A stretch of 64,000 nucleotides of DNA from Bacillus carboniphilus (GTDB lineage: Bacteria > Bacillota > Bacilli > Bacillales > JAIVKR01). Numbering within the stretch: the stretch's first letter is position 1; every line of letters starts with the position of its first letter. The notes beneath the pieces were generated by a model, which saw nothing but the letters and a program-made list of their open reading frames with translations, searched no databases and was not told the DNA's origin. The position numbers and the translations under genes are program-made. This document shows positions 1 through 8,365 of the stretch, piece by piece. The stretch is from assembly GCF_020524035.2 (NCBI RefSeq), contig NZ_CP129013.1, forward strand, positions 3,534,001 through 3,598,000, read 5' to 3'.

Positions 1-1367
1 CTTGTGGCGAGTTGCTGGGCTTCAACGCCAACCGGAACTCTCAACTGACCAATATTTGATCTTAACTTCGATAAGGCTTGTTGAGACTGGGAGACTTTTT
101 GTCCAACATAGGCCTTGCTGTATGGGAATAATGTTTGACCTGAAGCCTGCCTATTCAATGAATGAGCGGCTGTACCAATGGTTAAGCCTAGTAAGGCACC
201 ATGTAAACTATCTTTTCTTTGGGCATCTGTTAAAGGGTTGCCGAACATATCTTGACCCGTTAAGTATTCTCCGAAGCCATTGGCGGTCACTAACCCGTAA
301 ATGCCCATTTCGGTTTTATAAAGGACATCAAACGACTTGGCTCCTTTATACGCATCTAAGGCATGTGTGGCGGCACTGACGCCTTTAAACGTTTTTAAAG
401 CACCTAATCCACCTTTACCGAGACGACCTCCCCAACCTGCGATCGGAATAAAACCAGCTAGAGCCAATCCGCCTGCCTTTACTCGTTCTGCCGTTGATAA
501 CTCTCGCCCTGTGATGGGATCGACGCCTTCTGTTGCTCTCTTATAATCATAATAGCCCGTCAGTTCCCCTGTAAAGTTCTTAAATCCATCTATCATTTTT
601 AAATACAAAGGTTTATTTTTCTCTGCTTCGACCGCTGCTTGTAGTTGTCTGTATTCCGCTTGTTGATCTTTTAACGTTACGTATTCGTCTGTCGCTTTTT
701 GTACGTCGTCTCTTAATTGATATACATCGCTTTCCTTAAATGCCTTTAGGTTAAAGTGGATGGGGGAGACGTTGCCCCCTTTTGTCGTAGCATCAATGAG
801 TGCGCTATAGAGCTGGACGACGAAGCCTTGGTTTATTTCTGATTGTTGATATTCATTCAACAAGTTTTGATTGAGTTGTTCAACAGCCTCAATGGTCTCT
901 TTTCGCTCTTTGTCGGCGTTTTCCATGGCTTCTTCAAATCGGTCAGTCGAATACACATCAATGTCCACCAAATCGGAAACACTTGATAGGATAGCGCTGA
1001 TATCATCTTGTTGCTGGTGAACCATCTCTTTTGATTGTTTAATTGATTTGGATAATTCATCTTCAAGAAAAGGAACGTAGACAGTCGTTTCACCGCCTAA
1101 ACCTGCCTCTTCTGTATCGCCATCAATTCCTTTTAAAAAGGCGATTTGCCTATCAATTAAACCAAGCCAAGCGTTAATCACTTCGCTTTGTGCTTGGTAA
1201 AATCCTTTAATGGCGCTGGCTCCTTTTCCTTGAAACGCATCCATTTCTACTAGACCTAACATGGCCTTTTTTACTTCCATAAACTGTTCTTTTAAATTTT
1301 CATATTCATGCATCCTTGCCTGTGAAGCAGAAACAAGAGAATCTCGTTCATAGATTAGGTTTTCCAT
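1..1367 (-). CDS. LXG-domain polymorphic toxin, C-terminus outside window
   Basis: The minus-strand frame opens with ATG at 1367 and stays open to base 1, giving 455 residues without a stop. The N-terminal ~200 residues are helical, as in LXG domains, which target toxins to the type VII (Ess/Yuk) secretion system. Around residues 275-320 lies a pre-toxin TG-type region (GVDPITGRELSTAERVKAG, then a hydrophobic GFIPIAGWGG stretch) that normally sits just before the C-terminal toxin domain. The toxin domain and the expected immunity gene are therefore beyond the window start and cannot be identified. It lies 32 bp downstream of the YwqI-like gene, in the same orientation, as in the B. subtilis ywqHIJ locus. 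Family call is firm; toxin activity is unknown. Confidence 0.88.
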   Translation of the reverse strand, partial: MENLIYERDSLVSASQARMHEYENLKEQFMEVKKAMLGLVEMDAFQGKGASAIKGFYQAQSEVINAWLGLIDRQIAFLKGIDGDTEEAGLGGETTVYVPFLEDELSKSIKQSKEMVHQQQDDISAILSSVSDLVDIDVYSTDRFEEAMENADKERKETIEAVEQLNQNLLNEYQQSEINQGFVVQLYSALIDATTKGGNVSPIHFNLKAFKESDVYQLRDDVQKATDEYVTLKDQQAEYRQLQAAVEAEKNKPLYLKMIDGFKNFTGELTGYYDYKRATEGVDPITGRELSTAERVKAGGLALAGFIPIAGWGGRLGKGGLGALKTFKGVSAATHALDAYKGAKSFDVLYKTEMGIYGLVTANGFGEYLTGQDMFGNPLTDAQRKDSLHGALLGLTIGTAAHSLNRQASGQTLFPYSKAYVGQKVSQSQQALSKLRSNIGQLRVPVGVEAQQLAT

Positions 1368-1399
1368 TATTCATTCCCTTTCTTTTTTGAACAAAAATG

Positions 1400-1663
1400 C
1401 TAATTTTTTAGGACGGCTTCGTCTTGATCTTTGATTAATTGAACATTGGCTTTTGTGTCATCGATACTTTTTAAAACTTCTTCTTTATACTGGCGAACAA
1501 GTTTGTTTATCGAGTCTTCTCGTTCGTCCCACTGTTCGATAAATGGAAGTTGATTGACTCCAACGGAATAACAAGAAAGAGAACCTTCTAGCCTCTGAAC
1601 CATCCCCTCGATCTCCTCTAACTGTTTGATGACCGTTCCATAGTCTAATTTAATGTTTGTCAT
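1400..1663 (-). CDS. YwqI/DUF5344-like LXG-partner protein
   Basis: An 87-residue, mostly helical, acidic protein (begins MTNIKLDYGTVIKQLEEIEG). Size and position between a YwqH-like gene and an LXG toxin match B. subtilis YwqI. In related systems such small WXG-like helical proteins bind the LXG domain and are needed for toxin export by the type VII secretion system. Its ATG overlaps the TAA of the upstream gene by one base (TAATG), indicating translational coupling. The name is assigned mainly from gene order and length; the partner role is inference from characterised LXG systems. Confidence 0.7.
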   Translation of the reverse strand: MTNIKLDYGTVIKQLEEIEGMVQRLEGSLSCYSVGVNQLPFIEQWDEREDSINKLVRQYKEEVLKSIDDTKANVQLIKDQDEAVLKN

Positions 1664-2091
1664 TAAAATAACACCTTTCGAATTTGAGCAAATTTATCTT
1701 CAATAGCATCAAAGGCGTCTTCACCTACCTCTAATAAGTCGCCAATTTGATCGGTCAAGGTACTCGCAAAGCCAAGTGCACCCTTTTGGAGGGTTAATTG
1801 ATTAATTTTTGAATCGATTTTCCAGCCATAATCATCAATTTTGTGATTGACAATTCGTTTCATTTCTTCATAAGCGGCTGTTCTTTCATCGTCAAAGGTC
1901 ATAGAATGGTCGCCCGTCCATTGAGAGCCAAGCTCAGGACGCTCAATTTGTTTGATTTCATTGAAAGCTAAACTTTGTTCCTCTTGAAGTTTTTTCTTCG
2001 CCTTCTCCAATCTTGAAATATCTTCCTCAATACTCTTTGACTGTCCATTAATTTGGTTCGAAAAAGAGTGGAGCAAATCTGAATATCCCAT
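1663..2091 (-). CDS. YwqH/DUF5082-like LXG-partner protein
   Basis: First gene of the LXG operon, 142 residues. It begins MGYSDLLHSFSNQINGQSKS and is predicted to be a long helical hairpin or coiled coil (SIEEDISRLEKAKKKLQEEQ), the usual shape of DUF5082/YwqH proteins. It is preceded by an AAAGGAGG ribosome site. The order YwqH-YwqI-LXG toxin is the B. subtilis arrangement. A role as chaperone or co-secreted partner of the toxin is inferred from related systems, not visible in the sequence itself. Confidence 0.7.
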   Translation of the reverse strand: MGYSDLLHSFSNQINGQSKSIEEDISRLEKAKKKLQEEQSLAFNEIKQIERPELGSQWTGDHSMTFDDERTAAYEEMKRIVNHKIDDYGWKIDSKINQLTLQKGALGFASTLTDQIGDLLEVGEDAFDAIEDKFAQIRKVLF

Positions 2092-2396
2092 GAGCCTTTC
2101 CTCCTTTTAAAGGGTGAATAGTAGGTGATACACATATTTTCCCATATTCATTAGTATAAAATAGCAACCTCTAAATCTACATAGTCAGAAATGACCTATT
2201 ATTTTTGGGGGAATCAGGATAAAAGAACGAATATGATGAGATTTTTAGTGATTTTATACTGAATGAAAATTAAATGTATTGAACTAAACAATAGCTTTAA
2301 TGCGATGTTAGACTATTGAAAAGTACTGATACTATTTATCATCCGATTAGTCCATAATGGGAATAGAATCGAAAATGTAATGAACGGAGTGAAAAA
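2092..2396. other. Divergent intergenic region
   Basis: AT-rich spacer of 305 bp between the minus-strand LXG operon and the plus-strand SWIM gene. It must hold both promoters, but I see no convincing operator, RNA gene or small open frame. Confidence 0.6.
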
Positions 2397-4081
2397 ATGA
2401 AATTAGATCAATTTGAGGAATTTATTGATGATACCATCCTCAAGAGGGGGAGAGATTATTATGAAGGAGATGCTGTTGAAGGTTTAGTAGAAGCAGAACC
2501 GAATCAATTTGCAGCAATTGTTTACGGGTCAAATGTCTACGATGTAGATGTGAAACTTGGCTATAATGAAGAAGTTCTTTCCTCCTTTTGCGATTGTCCG
2601 TATGACTGGGGAGGACATTGTAAGCATGAAGTGGCGGTATTTTTTGCAATTCGAGAGTATAAAAAAACGGTGAATACAAACCCATCCCCAATTAAAAAAG
2701 AGGAAACGAAAAAGAGCCCACCTACAATCGAAGAAGTTGTCAAAGGCTTAAGTCAATCTCAACTTGTTCATTGTGTTTTAACAATGGCCCAAGATCATCC
2801 TGAACTTGAACAACAGATTTTATTTATGTATGCAAATAAAGAGGATGAAATAAAAGAGGCTAAAAAGCTCATTAGACAGTCTATTAATCAAGAAAAAGAT
2901 CGGCACGGGTTTGTCGATTGGTTACGTGTTTCTGATGCCCTTCATGGTGCATATATCACGTCTAGTAAAGCAAGTGAGAAAATCAAAGAAAGAAAGTTTG
3001 GAGAAGGGGTTAGCTTGTATTTAACCATACTCCCACCTGTAATAGACATGTTACAGTATTGTGATGATTCAGGTGGAAGTGCTGGAATGATGATTGAGGA
3101 ATGTCTTCAAAAAATTCATGACGCTTTATTCGAGCACGGCTCAACATTTACACCAGAGGAACGAGAAGCTATTTATGAAAAGGTGACGAAGGAAGCTTTG
3201 CATCATCGATATGATGATTGGTCAGAATGGAGGATGCGATTACTCGAAGCACTTGTCCCACTAACGACTAGATACTCGATCCGAACGCATTTTGAAACGT
3301 TATTAGAAGAACAAATTGACCAGATAAAAGAAGATTCTTTGTTGGCAAAATATGATCTTGTCAAGATAAAGATGGTTCAATTGAAATTATTGGAGTTACA
3401 TGCCTCTAAAGAAAAACAAGAAGCGTTTGTATGAAAATATTCACTTTCATGAGTTTCGAGAGCATGCTGTCCAGAACTTGAGGGAAAAGAAAGACTATAA
3501 TAGGGTACTACATCTTTGTGAACAAGCGTTAGAAGAGGATCAAGATTCGTGGGGGGTTAGCTGATAAGTGGAAAAGGCATCAACTATTTGCCTATGAACA
3601 GCTAGGAAATGTTAACGAACAAAAACGTTTGTTAATGGAATTTGTACAAAGAGGGGATTTTAACTATTATGAAAAGCTCAAAGCTTGTTATGCAGAATCA
3701 GAATGGCCAGATGTTTTGGAAGGTCTTTTATTCGTCTTAGAAAAGAATCATCAAGAGTATACGTATACAAGCATCTTGATGGAAGAGGAAAGGCATCGAG
3801 AGCTTCTTGAATATTGTAGAGGAAATGTGGATAAGGTTGCTCAATTTGCTTCTTTTTTAGTCAATGACTTTAAAGAAGAAGTACAAGAATTATACGAACA
3901 GTCTATTTTAAAGGAAGCAGAACGTTCAAAAAACAGAAGTAATTATCGCCAAGTGTGTAGGTCCATCCGGGATTATAAATCTATTTTTGGGAAAAAATCA
4001 GTACAAGTACTCGTTGAAAGGTTGAAAAAGAAATACACGCGGCGACCAGCCTTTATTGATGAATTAGGGAAGGTTAGCTAA
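2397..4081 (+). pseudogene. SWIM zinc-finger protein, two frameshifts
   Basis: Three overlapping frames together make one protein of about 560 residues. The first (2397-3434) carries a SWIM motif near residues 60-80 (CDCPYDWGGHCKHEV, i.e. CxC...CxH), a zinc-binding fold found in DNA- or protein-interaction proteins. At about 3400-3430 coding passes to the next frame (RLYENIHFHEFREHAV...), and at the G6 run 3551-3556 it passes again (LADKWKRHQLFAYEQL...) into the frame that ends at 4081. Translation across these junctions is smooth helical sequence, so this was or is a single gene. Two indels near homopolymers may be real mutations or assembly errors. Function of the family in Bacillus is unknown. 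Confidence 0.8.
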
Positions 4082-4114
4082 AAACGCAGTGGTGATTATT
4101 CTACTGCGTTTTTC
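4081..4114. terminator. Bidirectional terminator
   Basis: AAAACGCAGT and ACTGCGTTTT form a 10-bp stem with a 12-nt loop, with A and T runs on the two sides. It lies between converging genes and can serve both strands. Confidence 0.8.
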
Positions 4115-4536
4115 GTTCGTAAATAATAAAGATAAATCACTGGAGCTAAACCACAAATGAGGACGACTCCACCAAGTATAAACCCGTTCATTATACCGTT
4201 AGTTATGAATGCATATAGTCCAATGACAGTAGACACAAAGAGTATAAAAAGAATTGAAAGAGTCAAATGCTTTTTTGAATCTACTTTTTTCTTTTCTTGA
4301 TCCACAGTGATACTCATTGATAAATAGGCAGAAATGATACTTGTTATGATAAATAAAACCCATAGGGGATTATCAGTCATTCCTTCTACACCTTTTGTCA
4401 TAAAGTCATAGCCTAAAATTCCGATGATGCCAGCTGTTTGAATGCCGAATAACAATCGAATATTTTTCAAATTTTTTAAAACTAATCGTTCATCTTTTAT
4501 TTTTTGCAAATGTACTCTCACTCCTTGTCGATTCAA
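4096..4536 (-). CDS. Small four-helix membrane protein, unknown
   Basis: 146 residues with four predicted membrane segments (around residues 27-45, 58-76, 92-110 and 116-136) after a basic N-terminus (MNRQGVRVHLQKIKDERLVLKNLKN). The stop lies inside the shared terminator with the converging SWIM gene. I do not recognise the family and no motif suggests a substrate; a free-standing membrane protein of unknown role is all that can be said. Confidence 0.65.
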   Translation of the reverse strand: MNRQGVRVHLQKIKDERLVLKNLKNIRLLFGIQTAGIIGILGYDFMTKGVEGMTDNPLWVLFIITSIISAYLSMSITVDQEKKKVDSKKHLTLSILFILFVSTVIGLYAFITNGIMNGFILGGVVLICGLAPVIYLYYLRTKNAVE

Positions 4537-4905
4537 AATATTTAATCAACCGCATTGAAATTAGCTAAACATATTTATAACGTGGGGTTGTACTATCCTT
4601 TTTCGATTAAGCTAATCTTTTGTCTAGTTTTTTCAGCCAAGTGTTGTTGAGTTAAATCCACATGCATCTGAGCGATTTTGAACATTTTTCCAATATATAA
4701 AAACTAGCCTTTTATAATATAGTAACACATAAATTAAATTGTTAAATTTATACATTACATACATAACATTTTTGCGAGAATAAAATAAGTATAAAATATC
4801 TATTTAACACATGTTACTATATACCTATATTGATGTGGTATAATCACGAAAGGAAGGGAGAGAATCTTTCTCTTTTTCAAAACTTAAAATGAAAGGATGA
4901 ATGAA
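4537..4905. other. Long AT-rich intergenic region
   Basis: About 370 bp without a supported gene. The only recognisable signal is a TATAAT -10 hexamer at about 4838-4843 (TGTGGTATAATC, extended -10 type), about 60 bp before the coiled-coil gene and probably its promoter. Confidence 0.5.
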
Positions 4906-5418
4906 ATGGATCAAGAATTAAAATCGATTTTAACATCTCTAGTTGAAGGTCAAAAAGAAACGTTGACAAGACTTACGAGTGTAGAGAGTAAAGTAGAAAG
5001 AGTAGAAAAAAGACTTGATGGTTTAGAGAATAAAGTAGAGAAGATGGATCAACGCCTTAGTGGTTTAGAGACAAAAGTAGAGAAGATGGATCAACGCATT
5101 AGTGGATTAGAGACAAAAGTAGAGAAAATGGACCAACGCCTTAGTGGTTTAGAGACAAAAGTAGAGAAAATGGACCAACGCCTTAGTGGTTTAGAGACAA
5201 AAGTAGAGAAAATGGACCAACGTCTTAGTGGGTTAGAATTTAAAGTCGATCGTTTAGATGCTCGAGTAGGGAACCTCGAGAAAGGGCAAAAGGAAATTAA
5301 AGAAGCTGTTCATCGCATGGAAACGAGTCTTGATTTGTTTGCTCAAAAGGTCTGGAATAATGAAAAAGATATTACTTATATTAAAGCCCAATATGAAATG
5401 ATTATTAAAGAAAAGTGA
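4906..5418 (+). CDS. Coiled-coil protein with 14-residue repeats
   Basis: 170 residues from ATG 4906, chosen over ATG 4897 because AAAGGATG is then 8-9 bases upstream. Almost the whole protein is a coiled coil. Residues about 40-112 consist of five near-identical 14-residue units (LETKVEKMDQRLSG), i.e. two heptads each, followed by an imperfect unit (LEFKVDRLDARVGN) and an acidic/basic tail. No signal peptide or membrane segment is seen, so a cytosolic oligomerising rod is likely. Similar spacer-type coiled-coil proteins occur in Bacillus without known function. Stands alone with its own promoter. Confidence 0.75.
   Translation: MDQELKSILTSLVEGQKETLTRLTSVESKVERVEKRLDGLENKVEKMDQRLSGLETKVEKMDQRISGLETKVEKMDQRLSGLETKVEKMDQRLSGLETKVEKMDQRLSGLEFKVDRLDARVGNLEKGQKEIKEAVHRMETSLDLFAQKVWNNEKDITYIKAQYEMIIKEK
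5029..5238 (+). repeat. 42-bp in-frame tandem repeat, five units
   Basis: Five consecutive 42-bp units, each encoding 14 residues, differing by only a few bases (for example gag/gaa and atg-gat/atg-gac variants). The near-identity at DNA level points to recent copy-number change. Confidence 0.9.
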
Positions 5419-5655
5419 ATAATTATTTATTGTTCGTGATCAAAAAGAAGGAACGGTTTTTGAATTCCTACGACAATACACCTTTTTCCTTCCCTATTCT
5501 TAAAAATTCTTCATTAACACCGACTCTCGCTCTTCAACATACCTTCACAATGCAATAATTACGCAATGACCAACTAATAATTTAATGATAAGTAGTAGTC
5601 TTGACTAACTTACATATCACCTCCCTCTTATTTTCCATTTCCCCCCAAGTCTCAT

Positions 5656-5669
5656 TATTGTATACAATA
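5656..5669. promoter_or_regulatory. Perfect 14-bp palindrome before jetA
   Basis: TATTGTATACAATA is a perfect palindrome 24 bases before the first possible jetA start. It contains a -10-like TACAAT, so a bound regulator would block the Wadjet promoter. No regulator gene is adjacent. The remainder of 5419-5692 shows no other gene or RNA. Confidence 0.45.
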
Positions 5670-5692
5670 GAAGTAATAGAAAAGATACAAGG

Positions 5693-7205
5693 ATGATGAC
5701 ATTGGACGTAACCATGAAAAAAGTAGTTGAGGCTAGTTATTTAACAGCGGACTCAGCAGGACATTATCGGACGATTTTACGGTATTTTTATCATCAGCAT
5801 GAAAGAATGAGAGATTTTATTGCTCCGGAAGAAATCTTCGAGTATATGCGAAGAATTCCGGCTTTTTCTGATTATCAAGAGGAACAGCTTCATCAGCAGC
5901 TCGCCCAGCTTGTTAAATGGAACAACCTTATTGCTCGTCAAGATATGACGAATGCCAAAACGGTTGAAGAATATAAAAAGAAGCGGTTCCGTTACCAACC
6001 CACTCCTTATACGATTGAGATTGAGAGAATGCTTGTCGTACTAGAGAAAAAAGTGGGTGATACGTTCCAAGGGTCGCTGGAACGTTCGCAGTTTGAACGT
6101 TTGTTACAAGCACTTATTCATCTACAATCGGAACTTGATTCTAATTTAACGAAAAAAACCGGAAGAATACATGCGTATTTGGGAAGATGTTTTTCGTTAT
6201 TTCCAAACGATTCGGACAAGTACGGCTGATTATATTGCCTATATTAATAGTGAGCAAACGGATCAACGGATGCAGACCGAAGCCTTTTTAGTCTATAAAA
6301 ATCAGTTCACGACTTACTTACGTGATTTTATCGTTTCTCTTCAAAAGACCTCTTTGCAAATTAGAGAAAGGTTACATGAATTAGGTTCTCTTAAACTGAA
6401 TGGATTCTTTCAAAAATTAATAGAACATCAATTGTCCATCCCTAGATTGGAAGACGCGTCTATATCAGAAGAAGAGATGCAAAAAGAATACGAAGAGTAT
6501 TGGGATTCACTTAGAAAGTGGTTTTTAGGAGGCAGTTCGCAAGAAAGTGAGCTTGAGAGGCTGCAATGGCAAACGAATGAAATGATTCGACGCATGACCC
6601 GCTATGTTCAGCGCATTGGCGAAAGGCAGCAAAACTTTCGGAGCCGGAAAAATGACTATCTTCATTTAGCCAAATGGTTTTCAGACAGTTCGTCTCTAGA
6701 TGATGCCCATAAACTGTCTTCGGTAGTTTTTGGTTCCATGACGATTCAGCATCTTCGCATGCAAGAAGGAACGACCGACCATATTCATTCTGATACATGG
6801 GATGAAGCGCCAACTATGCTTACCATTAAACCGAGGACGAATCAATATCGGGAAAAGACGAAGCCTGGTTCCATGAAGTCAAATACCGAACAAAAAAAGA
6901 AGCAACGAGAGCAATATTTACATGAAAGAAAACAAGAAATGAAGTTAATTGAGCGCTATATGACGGAAGGGGTTATTGAGTTGTCAACGATAACAAAGGT
7001 AGAGCCTTTTATCCGAAAAGTGCTTCTTAGTTGGATTGGCAAAGCGATGGCAACCAAAAATGGTGTTGTGAAAACTGATTATGGATTTATTGTTAAAGTG
7101 ACGGTTGATCGTGATAATATGATTAATTTGAAATCAGACGATGGAACGCTACGAATGCCGAATGCGACGTTTGAATTAGTGAAGCAAGGTGGTGAAGCAA
7201 AATGA
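5693..7205 (+). CDS. jetA: Wadjet JetA (DUF2397/TIGR02677), frameshifted
   Basis: JetA is the MukF/kleisin-like subunit of the Wadjet SMC complex. Coding runs in one frame from 5693 (or TTG 5702, which is better spaced from AAGGATG) to the A7 run at 6152-6158, then continues in the next frame (PEEYMRIWEDVFRYFQTIR...) to 7205, giving about 500 residues, the usual family length. With six A instead of seven the frame would be intact. The N-terminal VVEASYLTADSAGHYRTILR resembles the start of DUF2397 proteins. The stop overlaps jetB by four bases (ATGA). The indel may be real, an assembly error, or conceivably corrected by slippage on A7. Confidence 0.85.
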
Positions 7206-8365
7206 AAATGCAACAAGTCGTTGAGTTTGATGAAAAAGCGGTTCAAGGTTTGGATTTGTTGTTTCATTATTATTGGATTTTACGGGCGGATCATCCAGAA
7301 TGGTATCAGCTCATCCGCGAGAGGGAAAAAGTGTTACGCCGCTATATTAGTGAAAAGTTTGGCTTACGACTGATCGTTCACCAGCATTTTATTAAGCTAG
7401 AGAAAATTCCGGTTGAACCTGAGCGCTGGATGGGGATTGATCATTTTCAAGAGCCGATGGACTATGCGATTTTTTGCTGTGCTTTAGCGTTTTTAGAAGG
7501 AAAGGCGGTTGATGAACAGTTTCTTTTATCTGATTTATGCCAAGAAATTCAAGCGGACTATCCTGGTGAATTTGATTTGGACTGGACGTTGTATACACAT
7601 CGTAAATCCTTAATTCGTGCGGTCAAAATATTAATGGATTTTCATTTAATTCGAACGATTGATGGGGATATCGGAAAATTTGACTATAATGAAGAACAAG
7701 AAGTGTTGTATGAAGCGACCGTATATAGTCGATATTTTATGAGAACGTATCCAGAGGACTTTGTGAACTATACAGATTGGCATGAGCTATTAGAGGATGA
7801 TTGGAAGCTCAATCAAGAGGACGAAAGGCGAAAGAGAGTGTATCGGAAACTATTTTTTTCACCTGGTCTTCATCGACTCGATCAGCAAGACCCTGATTTT
7901 ATGTATATTCGCATGTACCGAAATCGTTTGTCAGATGATATTGAAAAGCATAGTGATTATCAGTTACATGTCTTTAAAAATACGGCGTTTTTATCGGTAG
8001 CTGAGCCGCGTCAATATCATAAGCTTTATCCGACTACGAAGGCGTCTTCAGATATTATTTTACAGCTTTCAGCTTATTTCCATGAGAATTTGGATAAGCA
8101 TCCTCCTAAAGAAAACGGTGAAATCGTTTTAACGGAAGGAGAAATGGATCAAGTGGTGGAGACGATTCGAGAGAAATATGAAAAGGGATGGTCGAAATAT
8201 TTTAAGGAAAAAAGTACAAAGGCGGTTCGATGTGATCTCATTGAGGCGATGAAAGACTGGATGATGGTTGAAATTGACGACAGTTCATTGATTAAGATTA
8301 AACCGCTACTCGGTGTACTTTCAGGTGAATACCCTGCAGACTATAAGGAGGAGAAAGAAAAATGA
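7202..8365 (+). CDS. jetB: Wadjet JetB (DUF2398/TIGR02678)
   Basis: 387 residues, intact, with the expected DUF2398 features (MDYAIFCCALAFLEGKAVDEQFLLSDLCQEI near residues 80-110, DWTLYTHRKSLIRAVKILMDFHLI near 125-150). JetB corresponds to the MukE/KITE subunit that bridges kleisin and SMC heads. ATG overlaps the jetA stop by four bases and its own stop overlaps jetC ATG by four bases, so the operon is translationally coupled. The gene shows no anomaly, which argues against advanced decay of the locus. Confidence 0.88.
   Translation: MKMQQVVEFDEKAVQGLDLLFHYYWILRADHPEWYQLIREREKVLRRYISEKFGLRLIVHQHFIKLEKIPVEPERWMGIDHFQEPMDYAIFCCALAFLEGKAVDEQFLLSDLCQEIQADYPGEFDLDWTLYTHRKSLIRAVKILMDFHLIRTIDGDIGKFDYNEEQEVLYEATVYSRYFMRTYPEDFVNYTDWHELLEDDWKLNQEDERRKRVYRKLFFSPGLHRLDQQDPDFMYIRMYRNRLSDDIEKHSDYQLHVFKNTAFLSVAEPRQYHKLYPTTKASSDIILQLSAYFHENLDKHPPKENGEIVLTEGEMDQVVETIREKYEKGWSKYFKEKSTKAVRCDLIEAMKDWMMVEIDDSSLIKIKPLLGVLSGEYPADYKEEKEK

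Noticed and set aside
5029..5238. CRISPR-like regular repeats
   Set aside because: The repeats are contiguous without spacers, in frame, and encode heptads of a coiled coil.
6150..6160. Programmed frameshift in jetA at the A7 run
   Set aside because: No downstream stimulatory structure or Shine-Dalgarno is evident, the needed shift is +1 rather than the usual -1, and many unrelated genes here have similar indels. Polymerase slippage cannot be excluded but is not needed.
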